DNA from: Piromyces finnis
Taxonomy: Eukaryota; Neocallimastigomycota; Neocallimastigomycetes; Neocallimastigales; Neocallimastigaceae
Assembly (NCBI GenBank): GCA_002104945.1
Contig: MCFH01000058.1
Location: forward strand, 248,001-312,000
Direction: 5' to 3'
Length of the DNA: 64,000 nt
This document shows positions 38,534 to 49,392 of the stretch, piece after piece; the stretch's first letter is position 1, and each line of letters opens with the position of its first letter. The notes beneath the pieces were generated by a model. That model was not told the origin of the DNA, ran no database searches, and saw only the letters and a list, made by a program, of their open reading frames with translations. Position numbers and translations under genes: made by a program.

Positions 38534-40568
38534 ATGGTAGACGCCACTAAAGTAAAAAGAGACCTTCCATACCTCTGCGATTATGGAAAGGATATTGATT
38601 CTTGGATGGAGGATTTTATAAGTGTCATGGAGATCCATGATATACAGGAGCCCTCTAGAATATTTGTGTGGTTAAAAGTTGCTGTTGAAGCGGATATCAA
38701 GAACGTTTTAAAATCTTTATGTACCTCTCACAATAACGTTAAAAGGTATCCTAATTATAAAGAGGTACAATCTGCCATTGAAGATTATCTGGAAATAAAG
38801 TCAGGGGATAAATGTTCTGTATTAAAAACATTAAAAATTAAACAAAATGAAACTATAAAAAGCTTCAACTATAAATACTTAACTCTTTATCACCGTTTGG
38901 AAAGAGATTTTATGAAAATCATTTCTGTGGATGACTATTTAAATTCTATTAAGAAAAGAGTTTATCCACACTCCCAAGTTATATTAGCCGAATGTGAAAC
39001 ATTATCCGAAGCTTTTAAAGTTGCTGAAAAGGCTGAGAAAGCCGAAAGAAGAACCATAAAAAGTACTGAAACTAACAATATTTCTATGGTATACCAAAAT
39101 ACAAAAAATACTCGAAATGCTCTGTTAGACCATCCGTTATATAGAGGATTAGTAGATGAAGATAATGATAATATTAATCACAGCAATTTTAATAACTCTT
39201 ATTCAAATTATGTACAAGAAAAGCCTATCAGAAGATCCTATCCAGGTACCCCAAGAAATTATGAAAATGTGTATTTTAATAATAGTAACTTCAGGAGTAT
39301 CAAATGCTACTATTGCAAGCAAATGGGACATAAAGCTAGTGAATGTCCAAATAAAAGAGAAAGAAATAATAGAAATAATTTCAATAATTTTAACCAATTT
39401 AATAACCAAAGAAATTCTTATAATAGATATGGAAATTTATATAATGATTATGACAATAATAATTACAACAATAATAGTTATTTAAATGGATTCAATACTA
39501 ATACTAATACTAATACTAATACTAATAACAACACCCAAAAGGGTAATAGAAACATTAATGAAAATAAATATATGGATTATTATCATACAAATAAATATAA
39601 TAATATGAATAATAATTATATATACACCAATAATGATTATAAGAAAGGTAATTTTAATCCAAGTGGAAATTATAATTATAATGAAAGTAATAATATTAAT
39701 AGCTACAATAATTATAATAATAATATTGGATATAATGAATATTATAGTAATGGTTTTAATAGTTATTATAATAATTTTTTTTTTAACTTCCGAGTGCATT
39801 TCTCCCATCGATCAGAGTTAGCTCCAATGGTGGTTCTTAGAGAAACGTTGGCTCATTCCTATTGCTAGGTGGTTGTGACCCTCCTGGTCTGTCATACTGT
39901 TTCTTCAGCTTCGACGCTCACTTAATCCATGTACATTAGATGCATGTCGTTGTACGATATTTCACAACTACAATGCTAAGCCTCTTATAGTCAATTTGAT
40001 CACGTGTCAACCGCCCCCTAATGTTTACACTTAAATTGATTAAGGAATATTATGTGTTTTTGGCATAGCCTAAGTCACCACTTATTAAGTTCTAATTTGG
40101 AATGTACCATGTACACTAGACCCTCTCAGGCCGGCTAGACGAGTGTTATTATCATAGTAGTAAATTAGAAAGTTCATTTATACTTACCTGAATATCATAA
40201 CCCAACCCATGGCAAACCCAGTGGGAAAATCCACAGGCACTGACATCTGCGGGGTCGAACCAGAAGCCTTATGTATGCTAAGGAAACGCCTTAACAACCA
40301 GGATAAAAACTGGAACGACAGTTATTATAATAAAAACAACACAATGAACAATAATGCATTTAATAATGTCAGTAATATCAATGAGAATAATATGAAGAAT
40401 AACATTAGTGATAGTGATAACAGGAACGATATTAATAATAATTACCCTAATCAATTAAATAATCAATATTATAATAATTATTATAATAAGAACTTACCAG
40501 AACATAATTACAATAAAACAACCAAAATTAATTTAAATAATCCACCTGAATCAAATAATTTAAACTAG
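38534..40568 (+). pseudogene. gag: Gag of element D, split by a SINE
   Basis: The coding parts are 38534-39774 and 40334-40568; without the insertion the frame would give 491 residues. The N-terminal capsid-like domain (~1-170) is followed by a CCHC knuckle CYYCKQMGHKASEC (residues ~258-271) and a long Asn/Tyr-rich tail. The SINE plus its 14-bp duplication adds 559 bp and a new stop at 39868. The final codons TTA AAC TAG are part of the frameshift site. Confidence 0.9.
39775..40319 (-). mobile_element. tRNA-derived SINE, copy 2, inserted in gag of D
   Basis: Reverse orientation: the poly(T) at 39775-39784 is its tail and its head is at 40319. The 14-bp duplication AGTTATTATAATAA lies at 39761-39774 and 40320-40333. 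It is nearly identical to copy 1 (one difference noticed), so it is a young insertion. The short plus-strand frame starting MANPVGKST is SINE sequence read through, not a gene. Confidence 0.95.
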
Positions 40569-40593
40569 ATTATGGGAGAAGGATAACTCCCAG
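40559..40593 (+). promoter_or_regulatory. -1 ribosomal frameshift signal (D)
   Basis: Slippery T TTA AAC (40559-40565) is followed by a 6-nt spacer TAGATT including the gag stop. The stem is TGGGAG (40573-40578)/CTCCCA (40587-40592) with an 8-nt loop. It has the same heptamer, spacer and loop length as H. Confidence 0.82.
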
Positions 40594-40670
40594 TAATCAA
40601 ACCAATTCAGATATTTGTTTTAATTCAAATAAAACTTCTTTAAATAACAATAATAATAATGATAAAATAA

Positions 40671-43151
40671 ATGAAAATATTATGTTTGTTAACAGTGACA
40701 CTAATAAATTTGATGAACAAATCATTTAATAATGATAATAATAATAATGATAATGGTATAAATGATTATGCTTATAATCAAAATAATTATGATATTTATA
40801 ACAATAATAATAATATATATAATAATAATATTTATAATGATAATATATATAATAATGATAATGTTTATATTAATAACGATACTTATAATAATGATATTTA
40901 TGTCAATAGTCATAATGCGAATATTAATAATGATACTGAGAGTTATAAAAATAATGATATGATTTATGATAACAATATTTATAATAAAAATAATATTTAT
41001 AACAAGAAGAATATTTATAATAATGAGGAATTTTATAATGAAAATGATAATAATAATAATAATAATATTCATAATGATGGTGATATTTATACAAATAATG
41101 ATATTCATAACAGTAATAATATTAATAATATTATTAATGGTGATAAAAATAATATAAATACCAATAATGATGATGATGATGAATATGAGTATCATAAAAA
41201 TAATAAAACTTATGAGAAGACTAGGAGAAATCATTATGATAATGAATTTAATAATAGAAATATAAAAGAAAGTAATTACAATAAATATAGTAATCTCAAC
41301 ATGAAGGAAGAAGTAGTAGCAGTCGCACAAAAGAATGAAAAATCAAATAAACCTAAGCGACTAACTCCATATAAGGATTCCGAAAGAAAGTTAAAAGAAA
41401 ACCCTATTCCTTTTAGCACACCTGCTTTAAAATTAGCTAAACGAAAAATGAATAACAATAAAAATAATAAAAGCGTAGCTATGGATGAAGATACAGCATT
41501 GGAGGAAAATATTGAAACCAATATTATGGATGAAAATAAAAGTCCAGATAATCATACAAAGAAGGGAAAACAGGTATCATTTTCTGAGGATGTGATACCA
41601 ATTAAAGAATCAGAAATATTAGTTTTAGATGATAATATTAAAGAAGAAAATAACAAAATTGACAAAACCTTAGAAACTACTAATGATAATAATAACACAA
41701 ATAAATTAAATTACCTAGATTTGTCTGTTATTAATAAACCCAATATTTCAAATGTAAAAAAATTAAGTAAACAAGAAAAATTAAATGAAATGAAGAATAA
41801 CTTAAATGATAATATGAATGAAACCCAATCTCTGAGTAAAACTAGTAATCCAAAATTAGAAAAACATATTAAAATGATGGAATTAATTGATGATTTCAAA
41901 ATTAATGATTTGATAAAAGAAGTTGCCTCTACTGATGTAGTAACAAAGTTAGGTTATCTTTTAAACTTATTCCCGAAATTTAGATCCGAATTTATTAAAG
42001 CTCTGAAATTAAAAGAAATTGATAAGAAATCTTTAATAAATGTTATGAATGTTATTGGAAGTCATAAAGTCATTAAGGTTAATGGATTTATAGAAAATCG
42101 ACCAGCGGAAATATTCTTAGATTCTTGTGCTAGTGTAAACCTAATTACTACTGCTGCATTAAAGAAATTCAATATCAAGAAATTACCAGTTGGTAGAGTA
42201 TCTGAAAAGATATTTCAAGTTTACTCAAATAGTTCTATTGATTCAAATATCTATGAATTTAAGATTACAATAGGAAATCACACATTTACAGATCACTTTA
42301 GAGAGGTAGAAAAAGATGATATCTTTGATGTACTTGTTGGAATTGCTACATTGAAAAGAAATGATTTTATTTTAAATTTAGTTGACGATTCTTTATTACA
42401 TGTTAATAATAATAATGAATGTATTAAATTAGCACCTTTACTTTATGATGTAAATTTTAATAATTCAAATAATATTAATAAAGATGAAGATAAAAACTAT
42501 ATAGAGTGCGAGTTGAATAAATTTAATAATGTGTGTTCTATTAATAATGCCTCTGATAAAATTTCTAATTTAAGAGTTTCTGATTTTATAGATAATTGTG
42601 AAAGTAATATATCTTATGTTCCTAATAATATTACTACTAAAAATATTTCTATAACTCATAATAATATTTTATTTGAAAATTTCTGTTCTAGTCCACTTCC
42701 TGTTTTTATATCAATTGTTAAAGAAGATACTACTTCTAATATTTCTAATAGTGGTGATAATAATAAGAAGCAACTTATTATAAATGAAATAATAGATGAA
42801 ATACCTATTTCTAGTAGGAATAATATAAAACAACTATTTTCTGAGTATAGCGATGTAGTAGCAATAAAGACAGATGATTTAGGTCATTCTAAATTAATGC
42901 CACATAGAATAAATTTAGTTCCTGGAACCCAACCTATTAAACAACGTGCTTATAGATTATCTAAAGTGCAAGCTGATGCATTAAAAAATGAATTAATTAA
43001 GCTTATTGATAATAAATTAATTGTTCCTTCTAGTTCGTCATGGTCATCTTCAGTAGTTTTAGTACCTAAGAAAAATAATCAAATAAGAATGTGTGTTGAC
43101 TATAGAAAGGTAAATAATTGCACTATAAAAGATGCATATTCACTTCTTTGA
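40671..43151 (+). CDS. pol: Pol of element D, first part (Asn-rich region, protease, start of RT)
   Basis: It opens with ~190 residues of mostly Asn, Tyr, Asp and Ile. A charged linker follows, then a protease-like domain with LDSCASVNLIT and the start of the reverse transcriptase (VDYRKVNN). The protease triad reads Asp-Ser-Cys instead of Asp-Ser/Thr-Gly, which may inactivate it. The frame directly after the frameshift site runs to about 40728 and then stops, so one more indel separates gag and this part. It ends at a stop caused by a missing base near 43146. Confidence 0.85.
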   Translation: MKILCLLTVTLINLMNKSFNNDNNNNDNGINDYAYNQNNYDIYNNNNNIYNNNIYNDNIYNNDNVYINNDTYNNDIYVNSHNANINNDTESYKNNDMIYDNNIYNKNNIYNKKNIYNNEEFYNENDNNNNNNIHNDGDIYTNNDIHNSNNINNIINGDKNNINTNNDDDDEYEYHKNNKTYEKTRRNHYDNEFNNRNIKESNYNKYSNLNMKEEVVAVAQKNEKSNKPKRLTPYKDSERKLKENPIPFSTPALKLAKRKMNNNKNNKSVAMDEDTALEENIETNIMDENKSPDNHTKKGKQVSFSEDVIPIKESEILVLDDNIKEENNKIDKTLETTNDNNNTNKLNYLDLSVINKPNISNVKKLSKQEKLNEMKNNLNDNMNETQSLSKTSNPKLEKHIKMMELIDDFKINDLIKEVASTDVVTKLGYLLNLFPKFRSEFIKALKLKEIDKKSLINVMNVIGSHKVIKVNGFIENRPAEIFLDSCASVNLITTAALKKFNIKKLPVGRVSEKIFQVYSNSSIDSNIYEFKITIGNHTFTDHFREVEKDDIFDVLVGIATLKRNDFILNLVDDSLLHVNNNNECIKLAPLLYDVNFNNSNNINKDEDKNYIECELNKFNNVCSINNASDKISNLRVSDFIDNCESNISYVPNNITTKNISITHNNILFENFCSSPLPVFISIVKEDTTSNISNSGDNNKKQLIINEIIDEIPISSRNNIKQLFSEYSDVVAIKTDDLGHSKLMPHRINLVPGTQPIKQRAYRLSKVQADALKNELIKLIDNKLIVPSSSSWSSSVVLVPKKNNQIRMCVDYRKVNNCTIKDAYSLL

Positions 43152-45931
43152 TTGATGATATTTTATACTATGTGGGTAATGCTACTATTTTATCTACTAT
43201 TGATTTATTTTCTGGTTATCATCAAATACCTATGCATCCTGATGATAAAGACATAACTTGCTTCACTACCATATATGGTAATTTTAATTTCCAAGTTATG
43301 CCTTTTGGACTTTGTAATGCACCGGCCACTTTTCAACGTGAAATGAATCGAATATTTTTTGATTTAATTGGTGTATGTGTATTTGTTTATATAGATGATC
43401 TTGTTATTTATTCTAATTCATTGGAGCAACATTATGAAGACATTAAAAAAGTTTTTAAAATTCTACATAATAACGGTTTAAAAATTAATGTAGAGAAATG
43501 TCATTTTTTTAAAGAAGAAGTGGAACTACTTGGTCACACTCTTTCTACTAAAGGTATTAAACCTATTGATTCTAAGGTTCAAGTTATTATGAATTGGTTA
43601 CCTCCGAAGAATATTAAACAACTACGTTCATTTATAGGTGCTATTGGTTATTATAGAAAGTTCATTTCTAACTTTGCTCAAATTGCTAAACCTCTATATG
43701 ATTTAACTAAGAAGAATGTTATATTTAAATGGGATGATATTTCTAATAATGCTTTTGAAGCACTTAAAAATAAATTAGTCATCGCACCTATTCTTACTCC
43801 TCCAGATTTCAGTAAACAATTTATAATACGTACGGATGCATCTAAATCAGGAATAGGTGGTGTACTTATTCAATTAGATGATGACGGTTTTGAAAAACCT
43901 CTCTATTTTGAAAGCAGAACATTATCTAATTCAGAATTAAATTATAGTATTACTGAACTTGAAGGGTTAGCTGCTTTTTACTGTGTGTGTAAATTTAAAC
44001 CATTTATAACTAGCAACAACCTTGAAACACTTTTGTATACTGATCATAAACCCTTGGTCTATATTTTTAATAGCAAAGAACCCTCATCAAGTCGTCATGT
44101 TAAATGGATAACAGAGTTCAGCATTTTGAAGGTTAAAGTCTTATATGAAGAGGGGAGGAAGAATGTTATAGCTGATGCTTTATCAAGACTTCAAAGTAAA
44201 TCAGAAAATGAAAATAATATTAATAGTAATAATATAAATGAAAAATGTGATAGCGGAAAAAATAATAATATAAAGGATAAAATGGAAGAAAATATAATTA
44301 AAAATAAGAAAGAAGAATGTTCATTATTTATAAATGATTATATAATATATAATAATAATATAAATAATGATTTATTTAATAATATTAATATTCCAGATAA
44401 TAAGCTTGGAATAAGAAAGGAAAATGAAGATAAAAATAAGAATTCAATGTCTTTAAATAACTCTAATGAAAATAAGATAAATGATAATATATTAATTAAT
44501 GATAAAATTTACGTTAATAATTATAATATTAATTATGATAAAAATAACAAACTGAATGATATGATATTAATTGAAAATTATAATGAAAATTGTAAAATAG
44601 ATCTTGATTATATAAATAATGGAAATGATAATAATATAGAAAGTGATAATAATAGTGATATTTGTAAAGACAATAATAATGTTATGATAAATATTAATGA
44701 GAATAATAGCAAAAGAAATATGAATGATAATTATCTATATATAAATACAAATAATAATAGAAACATGCTAAACAATTTTATTGAAGATTTTATAAATAAA
44801 AGATTTGTATATATTGATGGAGTTCAATATTATAAACAAAATGATTTATTAAGAAAAGTTATTACAAATAGTGATGAAAAATGGAAACTAATTAATGAAG
44901 CTCATTCTATTGGTCATGAAGGAACATACAAGACATATCACAGACTAAGAAGAGATTATTTTTGGAAAGGTATGAAAAAGGATATTAAAGTATTTATTAA
45001 ATGTTGTCATAAATGTCAAACATATAAACCACAACCATCTAATATGTATCCGGAAGATTTAGCAACTCCTCCAGGTTTACCATTTAGTAGAGTTGGTCTA
45101 GATTTAATAGGTCCGTTATATACTACTGCTAGAGGAAATAAATATATAATTGTATTGGTAGATTATTTAACCAAATGGGTTGAAGCAGAACCCTTAATAA
45201 AAACTGAATCGGAGGATGTAATAAGATTCCTTACTAATGTATTTTCAAGACATGGTATACCAGAATTATTAATTACAGATAATGGACCACAATTCATATC
45301 TGATAAAACAAAAGCTTTTCTAGATTTACATGATGTATATGTTCATTATATTAGTACCTATCATCCAGCCTCAAATGGAGAAGTTGAAAATAGAAATAGG
45401 GAAATATCAAAATACTTACGATTATTAGGAAAGAAAAATAAAGATTGGGATGAAACATTACCTAGTGCATTATGGGCTCTTAGAACTGCAAAAAACGAAG
45501 TTACAAAATTTAGTAGTTTTGAACTCTTATACGGAAGAAGAGACCTTCAACCATTTGAACTTAGTATCAATGTTGATAAAAGATTAAAAGAAGAAAATGA
45601 AGAAGAATATTATATTAGAAAATTTATAAATCATAACCAATGGATTAAAGAAGCGATAAATAATATTGAAACAGCTAATGAGCTATGGAAAGATAGAAGA
45701 AGACAAATCAAAAGACTACGTAGTGAATTTAAGCCTGGTGATTTAGTTCTAATTAGAAGTTTTAATAGAAGAAAATTAGATCCTTATTACCTTGGACCTT
45801 TAAAAATTGTAAAACAACAATTTAATACTGTAACAGTATGCGACCCAATTACAAATGATATTGCAGAAAGAAATATTCATTTAAAGAATGTAATCCCCTA
45901 TATTAGTAATTTTATTGAAATGAAACATTAA
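43136..45931 (+). CDS. pol: Pol of element D, second part (RT, RNase H, integrase)
   Basis: Reverse transcriptase from LIDDILYY through FGLCNAPATFQ and YIDDLVIYS, then RNase H (RTDASKSGIGG, TELEGL, TDHKPL) and a ~190-residue Asn/Asp-rich insert (about 44190-44770). The integrase has a zinc finger (H...H...CHKC) and DDE residues (GLDLIGPL, ITDNGPQF, NGEVENRNREI). There is no chromodomain; it ends soon after the GPLKIV module, like H. Overall closest to Pol of H in this window. Confidence 0.92.
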   Translation: MFTSLIDDILYYVGNATILSTIDLFSGYHQIPMHPDDKDITCFTTIYGNFNFQVMPFGLCNAPATFQREMNRIFFDLIGVCVFVYIDDLVIYSNSLEQHYEDIKKVFKILHNNGLKINVEKCHFFKEEVELLGHTLSTKGIKPIDSKVQVIMNWLPPKNIKQLRSFIGAIGYYRKFISNFAQIAKPLYDLTKKNVIFKWDDISNNAFEALKNKLVIAPILTPPDFSKQFIIRTDASKSGIGGVLIQLDDDGFEKPLYFESRTLSNSELNYSITELEGLAAFYCVCKFKPFITSNNLETLLYTDHKPLVYIFNSKEPSSSRHVKWITEFSILKVKVLYEEGRKNVIADALSRLQSKSENENNINSNNINEKCDSGKNNNIKDKMEENIIKNKKEECSLFINDYIIYNNNINNDLFNNINIPDNKLGIRKENEDKNKNSMSLNNSNENKINDNILINDKIYVNNYNINYDKNNKLNDMILIENYNENCKIDLDYINNGNDNNIESDNNSDICKDNNNVMININENNSKRNMNDNYLYINTNNNRNMLNNFIEDFINKRFVYIDGVQYYKQNDLLRKVITNSDEKWKLINEAHSIGHEGTYKTYHRLRRDYFWKGMKKDIKVFIKCCHKCQTYKPQPSNMYPEDLATPPGLPFSRVGLDLIGPLYTTARGNKYIIVLVDYLTKWVEAEPLIKTESEDVIRFLTNVFSRHGIPELLITDNGPQFISDKTKAFLDLHDVYVHYISTYHPASNGEVENRNREISKYLRLLGKKNKDWDETLPSALWALRTAKNEVTKFSSFELLYGRRDLQPFELSINVDKRLKEENEEEYYIRKFINHNQWIKEAINNIETANELWKDRRRQIKRLRSEFKPGDLVLIRSFNRRKLDPYYLGPLKIVKQQFNTVTVCDPITNDIAERNIHLKNVIPYISNFIEMKH

Positions 45932-45944
45932 TGAAAGATACGAC

Positions 45945-45963
45945 GACTTCAAGGGACGAAGTC
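45945..45963 (+). other. Conserved 3'-terminal hairpin of element D
   Basis: GACTTC-AAGGGAC-GAAGTC shortly after the pol stop. It has the same loop as in G and H, with a G-C pair where they have A-T. The purine tract AAAGTGGGGG (45970-45979) follows. Confidence 0.75.
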
Positions 45964-45984
45964 TTATCTAAAGTGGGGGCATCC

Positions 45985-46766
45985 TGATACAAGATGCATA
46001 GAAAAATATAATATTTTAAGTATTTCATGAATAATATCTAATCCTTTTATAAATTGTATATCAATTACTAGTGTTAATAATAATTAAACTATATTAGTAT
46101 AAATTATTATGACGCAAATGTTACACATATATTAGAATAATTAATTACACAAGAAACGAAAAGATATAAAAATAGTGATAAAGAACAATATATAAAAGAA
46201 GAGAAAAAACTTTTCATATATAAATAATATTTGATATTTTAGTTTTAAGTATAAGTTCTATTTTATTTTATTTTAGTTACAGTTTATTTTAGTTTAGTTT
46301 TAGGTCACTAATTACGTATTTAGTATTTATTTATCATATTTAATTCAGTTTAAAATATTAATTATAAAAGAAAAGAATAATTATTGTTTATTTTTATTAT
46401 TTCAAAAAGTTATATTTTATTATTAATAAGAATTTTATCAACGTATTTTTATATTTACATTTTATATTTAAGTATTTATATTCATTAAACAATAACTTTC
46501 GATTCTACTAGTATTGAATGTTATTAATGTTATAATTATAATCATAATAATAATAATAATTAAATAAAGAAACTTTAAACCAAAATCTATTTAATTATAT
46601 TATTATAAAATTTATTATTTTTATTATTTGTTTTTATTATTTATTTTTATTATTATAAAATAGAAATAAATACAATATTATCTAATATATTATTCAACTC
46701 TCATTCCCTATTGCTAACGTTCACAATTATATTTTATTTATGGTGTTTTTGAAATATATTGCATCA
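45985..46766 (+). repeat. 3' LTR of element D
   Basis: 782 bp. About five substitutions from the 5' LTR were seen, for example TTTTAC/TGTTAC and CAACATATT/CAACGTATT. Confidence 0.95.
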
Positions 46767-46770
46767 TTTT

Positions 46771-47475
46771 TGTTAAGGAACCAACAAATAATGTTATTCT
46801 TGTCATAATTAATGATTATGACCTAATCCATTATTGTTCCTAAATGTATGAAAACTTTACAATATTCTTATTTGTAAATTAATGTATACACTTAAATTAT
46901 ATTTAAAATTATTAATAATTATTTTTATTGAACTTAAATTTTATTTTATTAAACTTAAAAATTAATTTAGTAATAATAATATATTGGAAATTATAGTTTA
47001 TTGAACTTTTAGTTTAATTTATCAAGTTAATGAATTTTTATTAATTAAAATTATGAATAATATTTCTGTAAAATAGTAAAATTCTTTAGTTAAATATATT
47101 TAAAGTAAACTTTTAATGTATGTTAATCAATTTAATAATATGTATAAATATTTATTATAATAGTAATGTAATTTTATTATTCATTTAAAAGTAATTTAAA
47201 TACTAAAATTAATGTAAATAATTAAAGACTAATTCTTTTAATTAACACTACTTAATTTTTTACAAAAAGTATAAAAAGGTGTATATTATAAGAATTAGAG
47301 AGGAGAGATATTTTTATTTATATTTTTATTTTATTTTTATAATTTTATATTAATATCTTAATAAAACAATTTTATTAATAAAACAAATTTTCTTATTTCA
47401 TTTTAATATTATTTTTGAGTATTAATAAATTTATTAATATTTTATAAATAAAATTAAATTCCTCGAACCATAACA
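46771..47475 (+). repeat. Solo LTR J (TGT...ACA type)
   Basis: It starts TGTTAAGGAACC beside the D duplication and ends CATAACA. AGTATAAAAAGG near 47268 is a likely TATA box. It resembles chromovirus LTRs in its ends. No coding sequence. Confidence 0.55.
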
Positions 47476-47478
47476 TTT

Positions 47479-48289
47479 TGATAAATAATGAAATTAATAA
47501 ATATAAAATTATTATACCTGATTTTTAAGTTAACCCTAAAAGTAACTTAAAACAAGTTATAGTTTAATTAAGTACTTTACCAAAATTCTTAAATAAAATT
47601 AATCCTAAACACTGCATATATTTTGATTATTGAAAGAAAATAATAAACTTTAATTAATCGAGATCAAAATATATAACTCTTGTTAAATTAATTGTTAAAT
47701 TAAATATTTAATAACTTCGTTAGTAAATTACACTTTAATAAAAGTAAACAAATATAATAATTCATGTTATAAAATAATATAATTAAACACCTTTATTAAA
47801 ACATTAAAAATAATTATTACTTTAATTAATTGTAAAATAAACAACTTTTTATATTCTTTAACTTTTAATTATTTCTTTTATTGTTATTTCTAATTACTTT
47901 TATTATTTTTATTGTAAATAGTTATTAATTTTATTGTTTTAATGTAAATAGTTTAAATTTAAAAGAAAATATAAATACATGTAAATATTCTTATTTTAAT
48001 CATTATTATTATTATTAATAAAGAAATATTATATAGTTAGATTAATATTTTATAATTTTAATAATCACTTTTATACTTAAATAAATAAAATTTTAAATAT
48101 TTAAATATTAGAAAAACAAGTGTTACTAATAAAACAATTTAGTGTTTTAACAAAACAATTTTATTAATTTTTATAAAAACGATTTTAAATCTTAATCAAT
48201 ATAACTTATATAGTTATAACAAAAGATATAATATAATAATCACTTTTTGAAGTAAAATTCAAAATTAAGATTATTATCAAATTATATCA
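47479..48289 (+). repeat. Solo LTR of the H family (reference copy)
   Basis: 811 bp, TGATAAATAATG...AAATTATATCA. The terminal motif is complete: GATATAAT (48225) pairs ATTATATC (48281), AATAATC pairs GATTATT, and TTGAA pairs TTCAA, with ACTTT and AATTAA in between. Confidence 0.87.
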
Positions 48290-48293
48290 TCTG

Positions 48294-48883
48294 TGATATA
48301 AATTGGAATTAATAAATATGAAATTATAATCTTGATATAAACTAACCCTCAAAACAACTTAAAAATAAATAATAAATAATAATAATATTAAATGTTTAAT
48401 TAAAAGTAAAAAAATTATATATTAAAACTCAGTTTAAATTATATTTTTGTTATAAAATAAACATAGTATAAATAACATTTTAAATAGTAAAATAGTGTTA
48501 TATTAATTAAATTAATTACTTTAAAATAAATTGTTTCTTTTATTTATTATTCATTATTATTTTAAAACATATTAATATTTTATTTTAAAAAGTTAAAACA
48601 GAAAGAAAATTATAAATACATGTAATTATTTCCTAATTTAAAAATCAATCAATACTTTTAATAAATGTATTAAATAAAGAGTTGATTCAAAAATATATTT
48701 TAAAATTGTGTTTTAAAACATAACTTTTATATTTTGTTAATAATCGTTATGTCGAATTAAAATATTTCAAATAACTTTATAATAAAAATTTATTTTAAAT
48801 CTTTTTTTTTTATAAATTGATAAGAATATTATCACTTTTATAATTATATAATTATAAATTAAGATAATATTAAACACTTATCA
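48294..48883 (+). repeat. Solo LTR2
   Basis: TGATATAAATTGG...CACTTATCA, 590 bp, set between two TCTG tetramers (48290-48293, 48884-48887). Its terminal motif has TGATAAG/CTTATCA, AATATTATC/GATAATATT and an AT-only inner hairpin around ACTTT and AATTAA. Confidence 0.65.
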
Positions 48884-48887
48884 TCTG

Positions 48888-49382
48888 TGGTAAAGAATGA
48901 AATTTATAAATAATGAATTAATAGAATAGCTGATTTTAAGATTATATAAGCTTAATATAAATTAAAATAATAGTAAATAATCAAAATAATATAAAATATA
49001 AATGTTTAATTAAATTTTAAAAATGTAAAATATAAACAACTTTTGTTTATAAACAAACTTAAATGTAATTATTTATTATAATTAGAAATAGAAAATATTA
49101 TTTTTAAAGATTGTTACTAATTAGCCAGGAAAATTAGAATATTTTAAAATTATAATAAATTAATATATTTTTTTTTTATAATACATAGCGAGATGTATTA
49201 TACATTTATTTTAAATAAATAAACTAATATTATAAAACAAGATGTGTTTTTAAAACTTTAAATTATATTTAATAATTATATAAACTTGTAGAATGAGCAA
49301 GTAAAAATAATTCATTCAATTACACACAAATATACCACTTTCTAAGCTTATTTAGAATTAAGGTATATTTGAACGTGTGTCA
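48888..49382 (+). repeat. Solo LTR3, family K
   Basis: TGGTAAAGAATG...GTGTGTCA, 495 bp, followed by TCTG at 49383-49386. Related copies are at ~27255-27593 and from 63743. Its terminal motif has ACACAC/GTGTGT, AAATATACC/GGTATATTT and CTAA/TTAG around ACTTT and AATTAA. Confidence 0.65.
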
Positions 49383-49392
49383 TCTGTATGTA

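Larger units (their letters stand above)
37477..46766 (+). mobile_element. Ty3/gypsy element D, interrupted by a SINE
   Basis: 9,290 bp flanked by TTTTT (37472-37476, 46767-46771). The two 782-bp LTRs show about five differences, so it is older than A and C. The order is LTR, primer site, gag with CCHC, -1 frameshift module, pol, hairpin, purine tract, LTR. Breaks are the SINE in gag, a frame break near 40728 and a one-base loss near 43146. Confidence 0.95.

Noticed and set aside
39482-39808. Ile-rich minus-strand frames opposite gag and pol of D (also 40722-41330)
   Set aside because: They are antisense readings of Asn-rich codon repeats.
40209-40568. Separate 119-residue gene starting MANPVGKST
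   Set aside because: The first part is reversed SINE sequence; the second part is the continuation of gag of D after the insertion.
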